In this document: positions 50,069 through 59,187 of the stretch, one piece after another | Numbering within the stretch: the first letter of the stretch is position 1 | How the letters are laid out: each line of letters opens with the position of its first letter | DNA from: Pseudomonadota bacterium | GTDB taxonomy: Bacteria > Pseudomonadota > Gammaproteobacteria > Steroidobacterales > GCA-2729495 | Reading direction: 5' to 3' | Assembly (NCBI GenBank): GCA_963204745.1 | Contig: CAUJHF010000063.1 | Span: forward strand, 49,287-113,286 | DNA: 64,000 nt | The notes under the pieces: model-generated | Told to the model about the DNA's origin: nothing | The model's input: only the letters and a program-made list of their open reading frames with translations | Database searches by the model: none | Made by a program: the position numbers and the translations under genes

Positions 50069-52188
50069 GGTCCTGCCCGCGGCGTCGTGCCACCCCCCGA
50101 AGACTGGGTCAGCAGACCCTGGCTGGTGCTGCTGATCCGTGAATATTCAGATGCCACTCGTGCCGCAGTCTGCAACAGTACATCGGGTTGCTCTTCCGGC
50201 TTGATCTCGTCGAGCGACGCGACCGGCGGCAGACCCTGAGCCGAACGGCGGGTATTTTCACGGACCAGTTGCACGCGTTGTTCGCTTTCGCGTTCATTTT
50301 TCCGCGCCATCAGGTTTAGCGAGATCATTTTGCGCGCTCGCAGCTGATCGATGTCCTTGATGCTTGCCTCGAGATGGCGCATATCCGGGTCGCCGGCAAG
50401 TTCCGTGTTTTCGTAGCGGGTGAGTTCTGCGATTGCGGCATCCAGGGGCTGACTGGTCTGGAAGCGCGTCGCGGCGATCTGATCCCAGGGTAGCGCACGA
50501 TCGCGGCTGCTTTCGCCGATAGTCTCGGCATCGATTGCCGAGGGCAGGACGATGTCGGGGATTACGCCGCGATTCTGGGTGCTGCCCCCGTTGACGCGGT
50601 AGAACTTGCCGATAGTCAGCGTGAGCTGGCCGAGTCCGCGATCTGATCTGCTGTGTGAGTACTGGTCCAGTTCGTAGAGATTTTGTACGGTTCCCTTGCC
50701 GAAGGTCTGCTGGCCCATGACGATGCCGCGCCGGTAGTCCTGGATGGCAGCGGCAAAGATCTCGGACGCCGAGGCGCTGAACCGGTCGACCAGCACGACG
50801 AGCGGGCCGTTGTAGGTGACCGTGGATTCCGGATCGTCCAGAACCTCGATACGGCCGTTGGTATCGCGCAGCTGGACGACCGGCCCCTGGTTGATGAACA
50901 GGCCGGTCAGCGCCGTGGCCTCGGTCAGATGTCCGCCGCCGTTGCCGCGCAGGTCGAGTACCAGGCTGACAATCTTGTCCTTGCGCAGTTCACCGATCAG
51001 ACGTCGCACATCGCGTGTGGTGCTCACATAGTCCTTGTCGCCACGATTGCGTGCTTCAAAATCCTGATAGAAGCTGGGCACGGTGATCACGCCGACATTG
51101 ACCGGTTCACCGTCATGCTCCAGCTTGATGACCTGCTTCTTGGCTGCCTGTTCCTCCAGCTTGATCTTGTCGCGGGTCAGTTCCAGGACATATTCGGTGG
51201 CGCCTGGCGCTGCGCCGCCTGGCAGGATCTGCAGGCGAACCTTGCTGCCGCGCGGGCCACGGATTTTTTGCACGACATCGTCGAGTTCCCAGCCAACTAC
51301 ATCGATCATTTCCTTGCTGCTTTCCTGGCCGACGGCGGTGATGCGGTCGTTAGCCTTGAGTCGGCCATCTGCGGCTGCGGGGCCGCCGGGTATCACATTC
51401 ATCACCTGCACGAACTCGTCATCGAGTTGCAGGGATGCGCCGATACCTTCATAGGAAAGGCTCATCTGGATCTTGTATTCTTCGGACTGACGCGGTGACA
51501 GGTAGTTGGAGTGCGGGTCGAGCGTCATGGCAAAGGCATTCATGAAGGTCTCGAAGACATCGTCGCTGTCGAGCTTGTTTATTCGCTCGAGTACCCGTGT
51601 GTAGCGCTTGCGCAGCACTTCAGTGGTTTCTTTCCATGACTTGTCCGCAAGCATGAGGCCGAGCGCATCGTTTTTGACGCGCCGGCGCCAGAGGTCCTGC
51701 ATTTCGGCTGGCGTGGAGATCCAGGGAAGGTCTTTGCGGTCAAAGACGTAGTCTTCATTCACGCTGAAGTCCGGTTCATTCTCCAACACAGTCAGTGCAT
51801 AGGTCAGGTTCTGCTGGGTGCGCAGCCGGTACAGCCGGAATATATCGAAGACCGGGTCCATGTCACCGGAACGCAGCGAGTCATCCAGTGAGTTCCGGTA
51901 GCGGGCAAAGTAGGCGATGTCCGACTGCAAAAAATAATGACGATTGCCGTCGAGCGTTTCGAGGTATGTTTTCAGCGTCGCTTCGGACAGGGAGTCGTCG
52001 AGCGGCAGCCGCGCATAGTGAGCCCGCTCCACAAAGCGGGTGACCATGCGCGCGACCTGCCGCTCACGCGGTGTGGTGTCGAGTACCGCAGGACCTGGCG
52101 GAAGCTCTGGTTTTGCCATGCCCGGGACAGCCGGCCCCAGCAGTGCCGCGAGGCAGGTGACGAGGGCGTATTTCCAGCTATTGTTCAT
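50065..52188 (-). CDS. prc: Tail-specific carboxy-terminal protease Prc
   Basis: PDZ region; SLVLDLRGNGGGHLTEATALTGLFI; VDRFSASASEIFAAAIQDYRRGIVMGQQTFGKGTVQ. Confidence 0.95.
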   Translation of the reverse strand: MNNSWKYALVTCLAALLGPAVPGMAKPELPPGPAVLDTTPRERQVARMVTRFVERAHYARLPLDDSLSEATLKTYLETLDGNRHYFLQSDIAYFARYRNSLDDSLRSGDMDPVFDIFRLYRLRTQQNLTYALTVLENEPDFSVNEDYVFDRKDLPWISTPAEMQDLWRRRVKNDALGLMLADKSWKETTEVLRKRYTRVLERINKLDSDDVFETFMNAFAMTLDPHSNYLSPRQSEEYKIQMSLSYEGIGASLQLDDEFVQVMNVIPGGPAAADGRLKANDRITAVGQESSKEMIDVVGWELDDVVQKIRGPRGSKVRLQILPGGAAPGATEYVLELTRDKIKLEEQAAKKQVIKLEHDGEPVNVGVITVPSFYQDFEARNRGDKDYVSTTRDVRRLIGELRKDKIVSLVLDLRGNGGGHLTEATALTGLFINQGPVVQLRDTNGRIEVLDDPESTVTYNGPLVVLVDRFSASASEIFAAAIQDYRRGIVMGQQTFGKGTVQNLYELDQYSHSRSDRGLGQLTLTIGKFYRVNGGSTQNRGVIPDIVLPSAIDAETIGESSRDRALPWDQIAATRFQTSQPLDAAIAELTRYENTELAGDPDMRHLEASIKDIDQLRARKMISLNLMARKNERESEQRVQLVRENTRRSAQGLPPVASLDEIKPEEQPDVLLQTAARVASEYSRISSTSQGLLTQSSGGGTTPRAGP

Positions 52189-52319
52189 GCGTGACGCTTT
52201 GCAGGGTGATCTCATTGAAGGACAAGGTTCAAATGGCTCCGCTAGGCTAGACTTGGACCGTGTGTGAGGCAAGCGAATGGCCCGGAAACCGGCAAATGAC
52301 GCAATCCAGGGTGTGATCC

Positions 52320-52607
52320 ATGCAACCTTTGACCATCATTCTGGGTATCGTGTTCGGCAGCGTCGTCTCCGTGGCTTTCAGTCTGGCTATCGTTCTGCTG
52401 GTATTCGGCCTGCGCAACGCCGAAGATTCACGCTATCTGCTTGAAATCCCGGAACTGTGGCGGGCGGTGGCAATGTTCAGCTTGACCGCTGTCGCCGCTG
52501 GCCTGGCTTTCCTGGGGTCACTGCGTGTTGCGCCGTGGCGCTGGTGGTCGATGGCAGCCCTGTCTGTCGCACTGACCGGCATCGGCTTTTATTACTGGCC
52601 GAACTAG
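52320..52607 (+). CDS. Small membrane protein of unknown function
   Basis: Three hydrophobic segments in 95 aa. Confidence 0.6.
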   Translation: MQPLTIILGIVFGSVVSVAFSLAIVLLVFGLRNAEDSRYLLEIPELWRAVAMFSLTAVAAGLAFLGSLRVAPWRWWSMAALSVALTGIGFYYWPN

Positions 52608-52636
52608 GGCTGCTGACTGAAAAAAGCCGCGGTCAC

Positions 52637-52921
52637 TCATCCGGCTGCTGTGAACAGTCGGCGCTGCAAACGCAGGATCAGGTACCAGACGAGCCAGACG
52701 AGTGCTGGCGACAGCAGGATCAGCCAGGCCAGTACTTCACCGCGGCTGGCGGCAGCATAGATGCTGTCCGCATAATCGATGAAGCCCAGCTTGCCCTCAT
52801 AGGTGCCGATCAGGCGCTTGCCGGCGACGTATGCAACTGCGGGGACCAGCAGTGCACCGGCCAGAACGAGTACGGTGAACAACAGCAGCCAGCGAAGGAT
52901 CGTCGTGAGCAGTTTGCGCAT
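52637..52921 (-). CDS. Small membrane protein of unknown function
   Basis: MRKLLTTILRWLLLFTVLVLAGALLVPAVAYV and C-terminal TM. Confidence 0.55.
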   Translation of the reverse strand: MRKLLTTILRWLLLFTVLVLAGALLVPAVAYVAGKRLIGTYEGKLGFIDYADSIYAAASRGEVLAWLILLSPALVWLVWYLILRLQRRLFTAAG

Positions 52922-52950
52922 GGCGCATTGTCCCACTTATGCGTGATCTG

Positions 52951-53301
52951 TCATAACCCGGCTGGTGATCTGGTTATCGCGGTTCCGGACGGGCGCTGTG
53001 CCCGGATCCGGCGCAAGCGGGCGTGCCGGCGACGCCGCCGCAACACCATCAACCATATGCCGCCATGCAGGCAGATTGCGCTGATTAGCAGCAGGTAGCT
53101 GATGATCCAGCCCGGGTCGGGGATATAGATGCCCGAGGCCAGGGCACCGGCACCGAGCAGCAGATAAAGGAAGGGCAGGGCCGCATAGAGCGTTCCGGGG
53201 AGCCACAGGCGCCGCGAGAGGAAGCGCCGCAGGGGTCCTTTCGGAGATGACTGCCGGAGTGTTGCTGGTCTGTTCCGCATGCTGCCGCCTGACCAGTACA
53301 A
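52951..53301 (-). CDS. Small membrane protein of unknown function
   Basis: Three hydrophobic segments and Arg-rich C-terminus. Confidence 0.5.
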   Translation of the reverse strand: MYWSGGSMRNRPATLRQSSPKGPLRRFLSRRLWLPGTLYAALPFLYLLLGAGALASGIYIPDPGWIISYLLLISAICLHGGIWLMVLRRRRRHARLRRIRAQRPSGTAITRSPAGL

Positions 53302-53354
53302 GTATTGCTGGCAGGCAGATTTCTGTCTGTGTGCAGACTCACACGACAGACGGC

Positions 53355-54623
53355 TCAGTCAAAGCCGGGTACGGCGGCAGGAGCGAGTGAGCGTGGTGCG
53401 TGGCCGATAAGTAGCTGCGCCCGGCCGCGCAGGCTCCGCAGCTCAGCCAGGTTCCCTCCGGATTTCAGTTCACGAATCAGGCCGGCCAGGCCGGTCCGGT
53501 TGTCAGTGGCTCGGCGCAATTCCTCATCGAGGTCATGAAAAATGGTCACGCCGCGTGCGCTGACTGGTCCGGTAGAGGCTGTCGTGCGCAGGCTTGTCAC
53601 CCCGGCGCCCCATTTCCGCAGGCTGCCGATGGTTTGTACATAACGTGCCTCCGGAATCGTGCCCGAATCGAGCAGCGCGCGGAGTGAAAAGTATTCCGCG
53701 AGACCTTCATCGATCCAGTCCTGGTCGGCGGGAGTCTCGAGGTCGGCAAGCAGTACATGCACCATCTCATGCACGATCGTACTGGTGCCGTTCTCGCTGA
53801 TCAGTGGCCGGCGAGCGTTGACGAAAATGGAATTCGGCGCGGACAGCGCGCCGAGCCACATGGGTTCGCCCGTAGCGACAATATTCAGGTAGGCGGGTGG
53901 CTTGCCGAGCGCGGAAGTGAGCTGTGGCAGCGTCCAGCGCAGCAGGGCCAGCATGGCGATCCGCTCCATGCGAATCCCGCGCGGTGCCGATACCGTGATT
54001 TCCGTGCCTGCGATCACATCGCGTCGCGTGCCGATGTCGCCGGCGATGATCCAGCCGAGCGGGCGGGCTCGGCGGTTGCCGGGGTTACTGATCCGCATCT
54101 GTCCAGCTGAATCGGGCAGATAGGGTGTCACGACTGACCAGCTTTCCGGAGCGCTTACTGCCAGCTCGCCCTGCAGTACGCTGCCTTTCTTGATCCGCCA
54201 GCTGCTGACCGGAAATGCTTTCTCTCCGCGGAATATTGCCAGTTTTCTGCCGACCCAGGCATCGTGGCTGGATGCATCCCGCGCCGAGCGGCGATGTGTG
54301 ATCCGGACCTGGTAGCGAAGTTCGCCGCCGTTCGCCGGGGGATTCCAGATCAGCTTGCCGGCGCTGAGCCTGATGCGTCCGTCACCATCGGGTTTGCCCA
54401 GCATCGCGTCGGCAGACAGTTGCAGCTCACGCAGTTCTCCTTTGTCCTGGCCGAGGACGATACGAGCCCTGGCGCTGGCGGTATCGGCGGCAAGCTGCAG
54501 CTGATAATGCATGTTGATCGCGGCCGCTTGCGCGGCAAGCGCAGGCAGCGAGCAGCCCAGCAGAAGGAGGAGGGCCGCAGCGAGACCGGCACGTGAGCGG
54601 TGGAAAACCGCCGCCGGGATCAG
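53355..54623 (-). CDS. Peptidase MA-like zinc metalloprotease, exported; probable CTG start
   Basis: STIVHEMVHVLLADLETPADQDWIDEGLAEYFS (HEMVH + downstream Glu); in-frame upstream signal peptide GLAAALLLLLGCSLPALAAQA preceded by GGAGGA-6nt-CTG; the ATG-initiated ORF is 53355..54512. Confidence 0.75.
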   Translation of the reverse strand: MIPAAVFHRSRAGLAAALLLLLGCSLPALAAQAAAINMHYQLQLAADTASARARIVLGQDKGELRELQLSADAMLGKPDGDGRIRLSAGKLIWNPPANGGELRYQVRITHRRSARDASSHDAWVGRKLAIFRGEKAFPVSSWRIKKGSVLQGELAVSAPESWSVVTPYLPDSAGQMRISNPGNRRARPLGWIIAGDIGTRRDVIAGTEITVSAPRGIRMERIAMLALLRWTLPQLTSALGKPPAYLNIVATGEPMWLGALSAPNSIFVNARRPLISENGTSTIVHEMVHVLLADLETPADQDWIDEGLAEYFSLRALLDSGTIPEARYVQTIGSLRKWGAGVTSLRTTASTGPVSARGVTIFHDLDEELRRATDNRTGLAGLIRELKSGGNLAELRSLRGRAQLLIGHAPRSLAPAAVPGFD

Positions 54624-55387
54624 GACAGGTCCTCCTGGACTATAAACTCGCGCAGCTCACCTGCCAGTTCCTTGCAGGCAGCCGTCTCGGTGCGTGCAAT
54701 GAACGGCAGTGGTAGGATCAGCGCGGGCATCATCGAGCTGCCATGGACATCGGCACTTACTTTGCCTGCAGAGCTTGAGGCCTTCAGGTCCCATACTCTG
54801 GCAGTGTAGGTGCCGTCGTCCTCCCACCAGACCAGACCGAAGCAACCGCCACCGGCCGCGCTGGCTGCGCAGCTCATGCCACCGCCATCCGAAGTCTTCT
54901 TTGTGCTGCCATTGACCCAGACCAGATAACGCACGCCGCTGGCGCTGATCCGTTCACTGACACCTGGCCGGGCCAGTAGTTCCGGCAGATCCTTGATCTC
55001 CTGCGGCATGGTGCGCGGTTCGAGCCAGGGAAAGAGTTCGTCGAGAAATTTCTCGCGCGGGTAGACCTTAAGCGCCTTTGCGCCCCCATCCAGCTCTTCG
55101 TCCATGCACTCAAGAAAATCCGCTTCGGTGCGATTGCCCTTGTGATAACTGGCGGGAATGACCACGACCGATTCGTTTGTCGCGATGCCGGTTGCAGCGT
55201 TTTTCAGTCCTTCTACGCGGCTGGTGACGCAGCCGGCACAGATGCCGAACACCAGGGGCAACATCGGCAGGAGCCGGTTGACGGTCTGTCTAGTTGCTTG
55301 CGTCGGTGCTGGCATCGGATTGCTCCTGCAGCAGTTTGTCGATTCCGGGTTGAACGGCGAACTCAAGGCTGATGGCAGCCGCCGCAT
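54620..55387 (-). CDS. Lipoprotein of unknown function
   Basis: Signal and lipobox FGICAGC; likely start near 55315 (MPAPTQATRQTV). Confidence 0.6.
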   Translation of the reverse strand: MRRLPSALSSPFNPESTNCCRSNPMPAPTQATRQTVNRLLPMLPLVFGICAGCVTSRVEGLKNAATGIATNESVVVIPASYHKGNRTEADFLECMDEELDGGAKALKVYPREKFLDELFPWLEPRTMPQEIKDLPELLARPGVSERISASGVRYLVWVNGSTKKTSDGGGMSCAASAAGGGCFGLVWWEDDGTYTARVWDLKASSSAGKVSADVHGSSMMPALILPLPFIARTETAACKELAGELREFIVQEDLS

Positions 55388-55913
55388 CGCGCATGGCGAG
55401 GACAGTCGCCTGTTCCATCGAGCGAGCCGGTTTCAGAGTGCGCTCGCCGGCTTCGCCATAGCCACTGAGACTCCAGGCGGTGACCAGTTCACCATCGGGC
55501 CCGTACACCCTGAGAGTGTAGCGGATCCAGACTGCATACTGATCCGATGCCGAGTTTTTTGGCAAGGAAAACTCAAAGGCATCGATGACCGGTTCAATGA
55601 TGATATCGACCGCAGCCGGATTGCCAGCCGTTGGCAATCTGGCGACTTGCGCTGTATCGCGAAACATGCGAGTACCGAGCCGGTTGAAGAGACCCACATT
55701 GGCCGCTCCGAGTTCGACATCCCAGGCGGCCTGTCCCTTCTCGTGTTCGGTGTAGTGATAAGAGGAGAAGGCCGGGGTGAAATAGAGGCCGGCGCGCAGC
55801 GGCAGGGCCTGTACCAGGGGCTCCGGAATGCGGTCCGGAATGGTCAGCGACTGGCTGCAGCCCGCTGCCAACAGGAGGAAGAGAGTGGCCGCAACAATAC
55901 GACCGGTGCACAT
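55290..55913 (-). CDS. Lipoprotein of unknown function
   Basis: MCTGRIVAATLFLLLAAGCSQ lipobox. Confidence 0.7.
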   Translation of the reverse strand: MCTGRIVAATLFLLLAAGCSQSLTIPDRIPEPLVQALPLRAGLYFTPAFSSYHYTEHEKGQAAWDVELGAANVGLFNRLGTRMFRDTAQVARLPTAGNPAAVDIIIEPVIDAFEFSLPKNSASDQYAVWIRYTLRVYGPDGELVTAWSLSGYGEAGERTLKPARSMEQATVLAMRDAAAAISLEFAVQPGIDKLLQEQSDASTDASN

Positions 55914-55922
55914 GATGCTTTG

Positions 55923-56894
55923 CTAGCCGCCGGACCTGGCGAGGATTGCCGCCGGTTTCTCAAAGTTGTCGCGCCGTTCTGCGAAACCCAGCGGGTCAGG
56001 GTGGATGATGATCTCGCAGTCGGGAAACACCTTCCAGATTTCGGCTTCCACCTGATCGAGTATCTCGTGCGTTTCATGGAGCGAGGTGCCGGCATCAAGT
56101 TCCAGGTGGAATTGCACGATGTAGCCGGAGCCGCTGAACCTGGTACGCAGGTCGTGAAAACCAAGTACTTCAGGATGCGCTTTCGCGATATCGCGAATCC
56201 GGCGACGATCGACTTCGGGAATCTCCTTGTCCAGCAGTACGTCGAGAGAATGCATGGCGATTCCCCACGCGCCAGATACCAGGTAGAGGGCAACGGCCCC
56301 GCCAACCAGTGGGTCCAGCCAGCGCAGCCCGGTCATCGCCGTACCAGCCACCGCACCGGCTACGACCACATTGACCAGCACGTCTGTCTTGTAGTGCATT
56401 GCGTCGGCGGTGATAGCCAGTGAGCCCGTCTTGTTCTTCACGAAGTGCTGGTAGAACACAAGTCCGACGGTCGCCAGGGTTGAAACTGCCAGCACCGCTA
56501 TGCCTGCGCCAGCCTGGGCGATCGGTGCCGGGGCCAAAAGGCGCTGTATGGCTTCATAGCAGACAAATACGCCGGAGCCGCTGATGATCAGCGCCTGCAA
56601 CAGGGCAGCGAGTCCTTCCGACTTGCCATGTCCAAACCGGTGCTCGCGGTCAGGCGGTTCCAGCGAATAGCGGATGGCCCAGAAAGTCAGCAGCGAAGCC
56701 AGTACATCGAGAACCGAGTCGGCGAGGGAACTCAATATGGAGACCGAATCCGTGGCCTGCCATGCCCAGACCTTGCCGACGACCAGACTGCAGGCGACCA
56801 ACACCGACGCATAGGTTGCCGACTTGAGCAGCCAGGCGCGCTCGGCCTTGCTGAGGCGGGTTGGTGCGTCAGTGTTTTTCGAAGTGCGGGCCAC
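55923..56894 (-). CDS. Cation diffusion facilitator family transporter
   Basis: SILSSLADSVLDVLAS; FRFGHGKSEGLAALLQA-like (HRFGHGKSEGLAALLQA); ITADAMHYKTDVLVN. Confidence 0.94.
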   Translation of the reverse strand: MARTSKNTDAPTRLSKAERAWLLKSATYASVLVACSLVVGKVWAWQATDSVSILSSLADSVLDVLASLLTFWAIRYSLEPPDREHRFGHGKSEGLAALLQALIISGSGVFVCYEAIQRLLAPAPIAQAGAGIAVLAVSTLATVGLVFYQHFVKNKTGSLAITADAMHYKTDVLVNVVVAGAVAGTAMTGLRWLDPLVGGAVALYLVSGAWGIAMHSLDVLLDKEIPEVDRRRIRDIAKAHPEVLGFHDLRTRFSGSGYIVQFHLELDAGTSLHETHEILDQVEAEIWKVFPDCEIIIHPDPLGFAERRDNFEKPAAILARSGG

Positions 56895-57040
56895 AGCTCA
56901 TCCGGAACAGTGAAGCGGTGCCGCCATGTTTCATGTTGGCGACGACTGTGGTCATTATGCCATGCATCGCCGCTTCGATCATGGCTCGCCGATCCGCAAC
57001 CGGCTAATATCGCCACGCCTCCCCACTGGCTGCGCGCGGC

Positions 57041-57913
57041 ATGTCGCCCACTGAACTCCTGCAGATCATCCTGATGGCTGCCGCCTGGGGCGGGTCTTTC
57101 CTGTTTCTGCGCATGACCGTCGGAGAGTTCGGTGCGGTGCCGCTGATTGCGATGCGCGTGACCATCGCTGCCCTGGTGCTGCTGCCCGGAATCCTGCTCA
57201 ATCCGGTATGGCGGGAACAGTTCAGACGGAATGTTTTGAAACTGCTGCTGCTTGGCGCATTCAACGCCGCATTGCCATTTTCGCTGTTTGCGCATGCAAC
57301 CTTGTATGTCACCGCGGGCTTTGCCTCGATCATCAATGCGACAGCACCATTGTTTACGGCATTTCTGGCCTGGTTATGGCTGCGGGAGCGTCCGACGCTG
57401 CTTCGCGTTGCCGGCCTGGTTACCGGATTTTCGGGTGTCGTATTGCTGGTCGGTGGAGTGCCCTCCACGCAGAGTGGTGCCTTGCTCGCAACTGCAGGCG
57501 CTTTTCTGGCCAGTTTTTGCTATGGGGTGGCGGCCAATTTCGTCAAGACGCAGCTGTCCGGGGTACATGCCTGGGTGACAACGGGTGGCAGCCTTGTCTT
57601 TGCAGCACTGCTGCTGTTGCCGCTGTCAGTGTGGCAGTGGCCCGAGCGAATGCCCTCAGTGCACTCATGGCTGGCGGTTGTGCTGCTCGCCGTGCTGTGT
57701 ACGAGCATCCCGAATATCTACTACTTCCGGCTGGTGATCAGTGCCGGTCCGACCCGGGCCATGGCGGTTGCTTTTCTGATCCCGGTATTCGGCATGCTGT
57801 GGGGTGCGCTCATACTTGATGAGGCCGTTACACTCGCGATGCTCGGCGGCTGCAGCGTGATTCTGCTGGGTACCGCTCTGGTGGGCGGATTTACCAGCCG
57901 GCGTCTGCGCTAG
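57041..57913 (+). CDS. EamA/DMT family transporter
   Basis: Ten hydrophobic segments; AAWGGSFLFLRMTVGEF; NATAPLFTAFLAWLWLRERP. Confidence 0.92.
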   Translation: MSPTELLQIILMAAAWGGSFLFLRMTVGEFGAVPLIAMRVTIAALVLLPGILLNPVWREQFRRNVLKLLLLGAFNAALPFSLFAHATLYVTAGFASIINATAPLFTAFLAWLWLRERPTLLRVAGLVTGFSGVVLLVGGVPSTQSGALLATAGAFLASFCYGVAANFVKTQLSGVHAWVTTGGSLVFAALLLLPLSVWQWPERMPSVHSWLAVVLLAVLCTSIPNIYYFRLVISAGPTRAMAVAFLIPVFGMLWGALILDEAVTLAMLGGCSVILLGTALVGGFTSRRLR

Positions 57914-57943
57914 GCGCGAAGTTCCGCGGGAGGGTGTATTTAT

Positions 57944-58993
57944 ATGTATGACATCGTCAAGGATTACTACGGCAAGCAGCTGCAGGGTTCCGCCGATCTC
58001 AAGACCACGGCCTGCTGCGATACGAGTCAGGTGCCAGGTTGGCTGAAGCCGCTGCTGGCACGTATCCATCCTGAGGTGCTGAATCGCTATTACGGTTGCG
58101 GTCTGGTTTGTCCGCCGCTACTCGCCGGTTGCCGGATTCTCGACCTGGGCTGTGGTTCCGGGCGCGATGTTTATGCGCTGGCGCAGCTGGCCGGACCGAC
58201 AGGCAGTGTCGTTGGCGTGGACATGACTGCCGAGCAGCTGGCGATTGCTGAAGGTCATCGCGGCTGGCACGCGGAACAGTTTGGCTTTGACAACGTGCGT
58301 TTTCTGAACGGCTATATCGAGCGCCTGCACGAACTGGATCTAGGGCCCGAGAGCTTTGACGTCATCGTTTCCAACTGCGTGGTCAATCTTTCGCCCGACA
58401 AACCTGCAGTACTCGCCGGGGTGCATCGCCTGCTCAAGCCGGGCGGGGAGTTCTATTTCTCCGATGTCTACGCCGACCGCCGTGTTCCTGAAGCGGTACG
58501 CAATGATCCTGTGCTCTACGGTGAGTGCCTCGGTGGTGCCTTGTACTGGAATGATTTCCTGCGCCTGTCGCGGCAGGCCGGCTTTGCCGACCCGCGCCTG
58601 CTCACCGATCAACCGCTGGCGGTCACTGATGCGGAACTCGCCGCACGGGTGGGTAGCATCCGCTTCTGGTCGGCTACTTATCGGCTGTTCAGGATCGACG
58701 CACTGGAAGATGCCTGCGAGGATCATGGGCAGGCCGTGATCTATCGCGGAACCGTCTCCGATCAGCCCCTGCGTTTTGATCTCGACAAACATCACGCGAT
58801 CGCGACTGGTCGCGTGTTCCCGGTCTGTGGCAACACCTTCCGCATGCTGCACGATAGCCGTTTCGCACCGCACTTCGATTTCATCGGCGACGGCAGTCGT
58901 CACTTTGGCCTGTTTACCGGCTGTGGCGGTTCAGTGCCCTTTGATACCGGACCAGCAGTGGTGGCGCCAGCTGCATCCGGCGGCTGTTGCTGA
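57944..58993 (+). CDS. arsM: Arsenite methyltransferase (AS3MT/ArsM family)
   Basis: YYGCGLVCPPLLAGCRILDLGCGSGRDVYALAQL, FLNGYIERL, SNCVVNLSPDKPAVL, YFSDVYADRRVPE, GECLGGALYW; conserved cysteines in TACC, YYGCG, SNC and GEC. Confidence 0.9.
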   Translation: MYDIVKDYYGKQLQGSADLKTTACCDTSQVPGWLKPLLARIHPEVLNRYYGCGLVCPPLLAGCRILDLGCGSGRDVYALAQLAGPTGSVVGVDMTAEQLAIAEGHRGWHAEQFGFDNVRFLNGYIERLHELDLGPESFDVIVSNCVVNLSPDKPAVLAGVHRLLKPGGEFYFSDVYADRRVPEAVRNDPVLYGECLGGALYWNDFLRLSRQAGFADPRLLTDQPLAVTDAELAARVGSIRFWSATYRLFRIDALEDACEDHGQAVIYRGTVSDQPLRFDLDKHHAIATGRVFPVCGNTFRMLHDSRFAPHFDFIGDGSRHFGLFTGCGGSVPFDTGPAVVAPAASGGCC

Positions 58994-59035
58994 TAACGGC
59001 GATCCGATGAGTTCACTGGTCTTCAAGCGCACGCT
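58955..59035 (+). repeat. Direct repeat copy A (arsM 3' end + dehalogenase-like 5' fragment)
   Basis: Ungapped match to 61870..61950; 62 of 81 positions identical by eye. Confidence 0.85.
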
Positions 59036-59187
59036 TGTTCCGCCCGGGTCGGGACTGAACTGCACTAGTTTAGGACGAATTGACGAAAGCACAGGACTTC
59101 TATAGTTTCTAGGCTTGACCTGAGCGCCACTGATGTGGCAGCAGGTCACACAGTCTTGATTCATTCAGGGTTGAGGGGGGCTTCGAT

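Noticed and set aside
55158-56423. 421-aa plus-strand ORF spanning the lipoprotein and CDF genes
   Set aside because: Runs antisense across two recognisable genes; very likely spurious.
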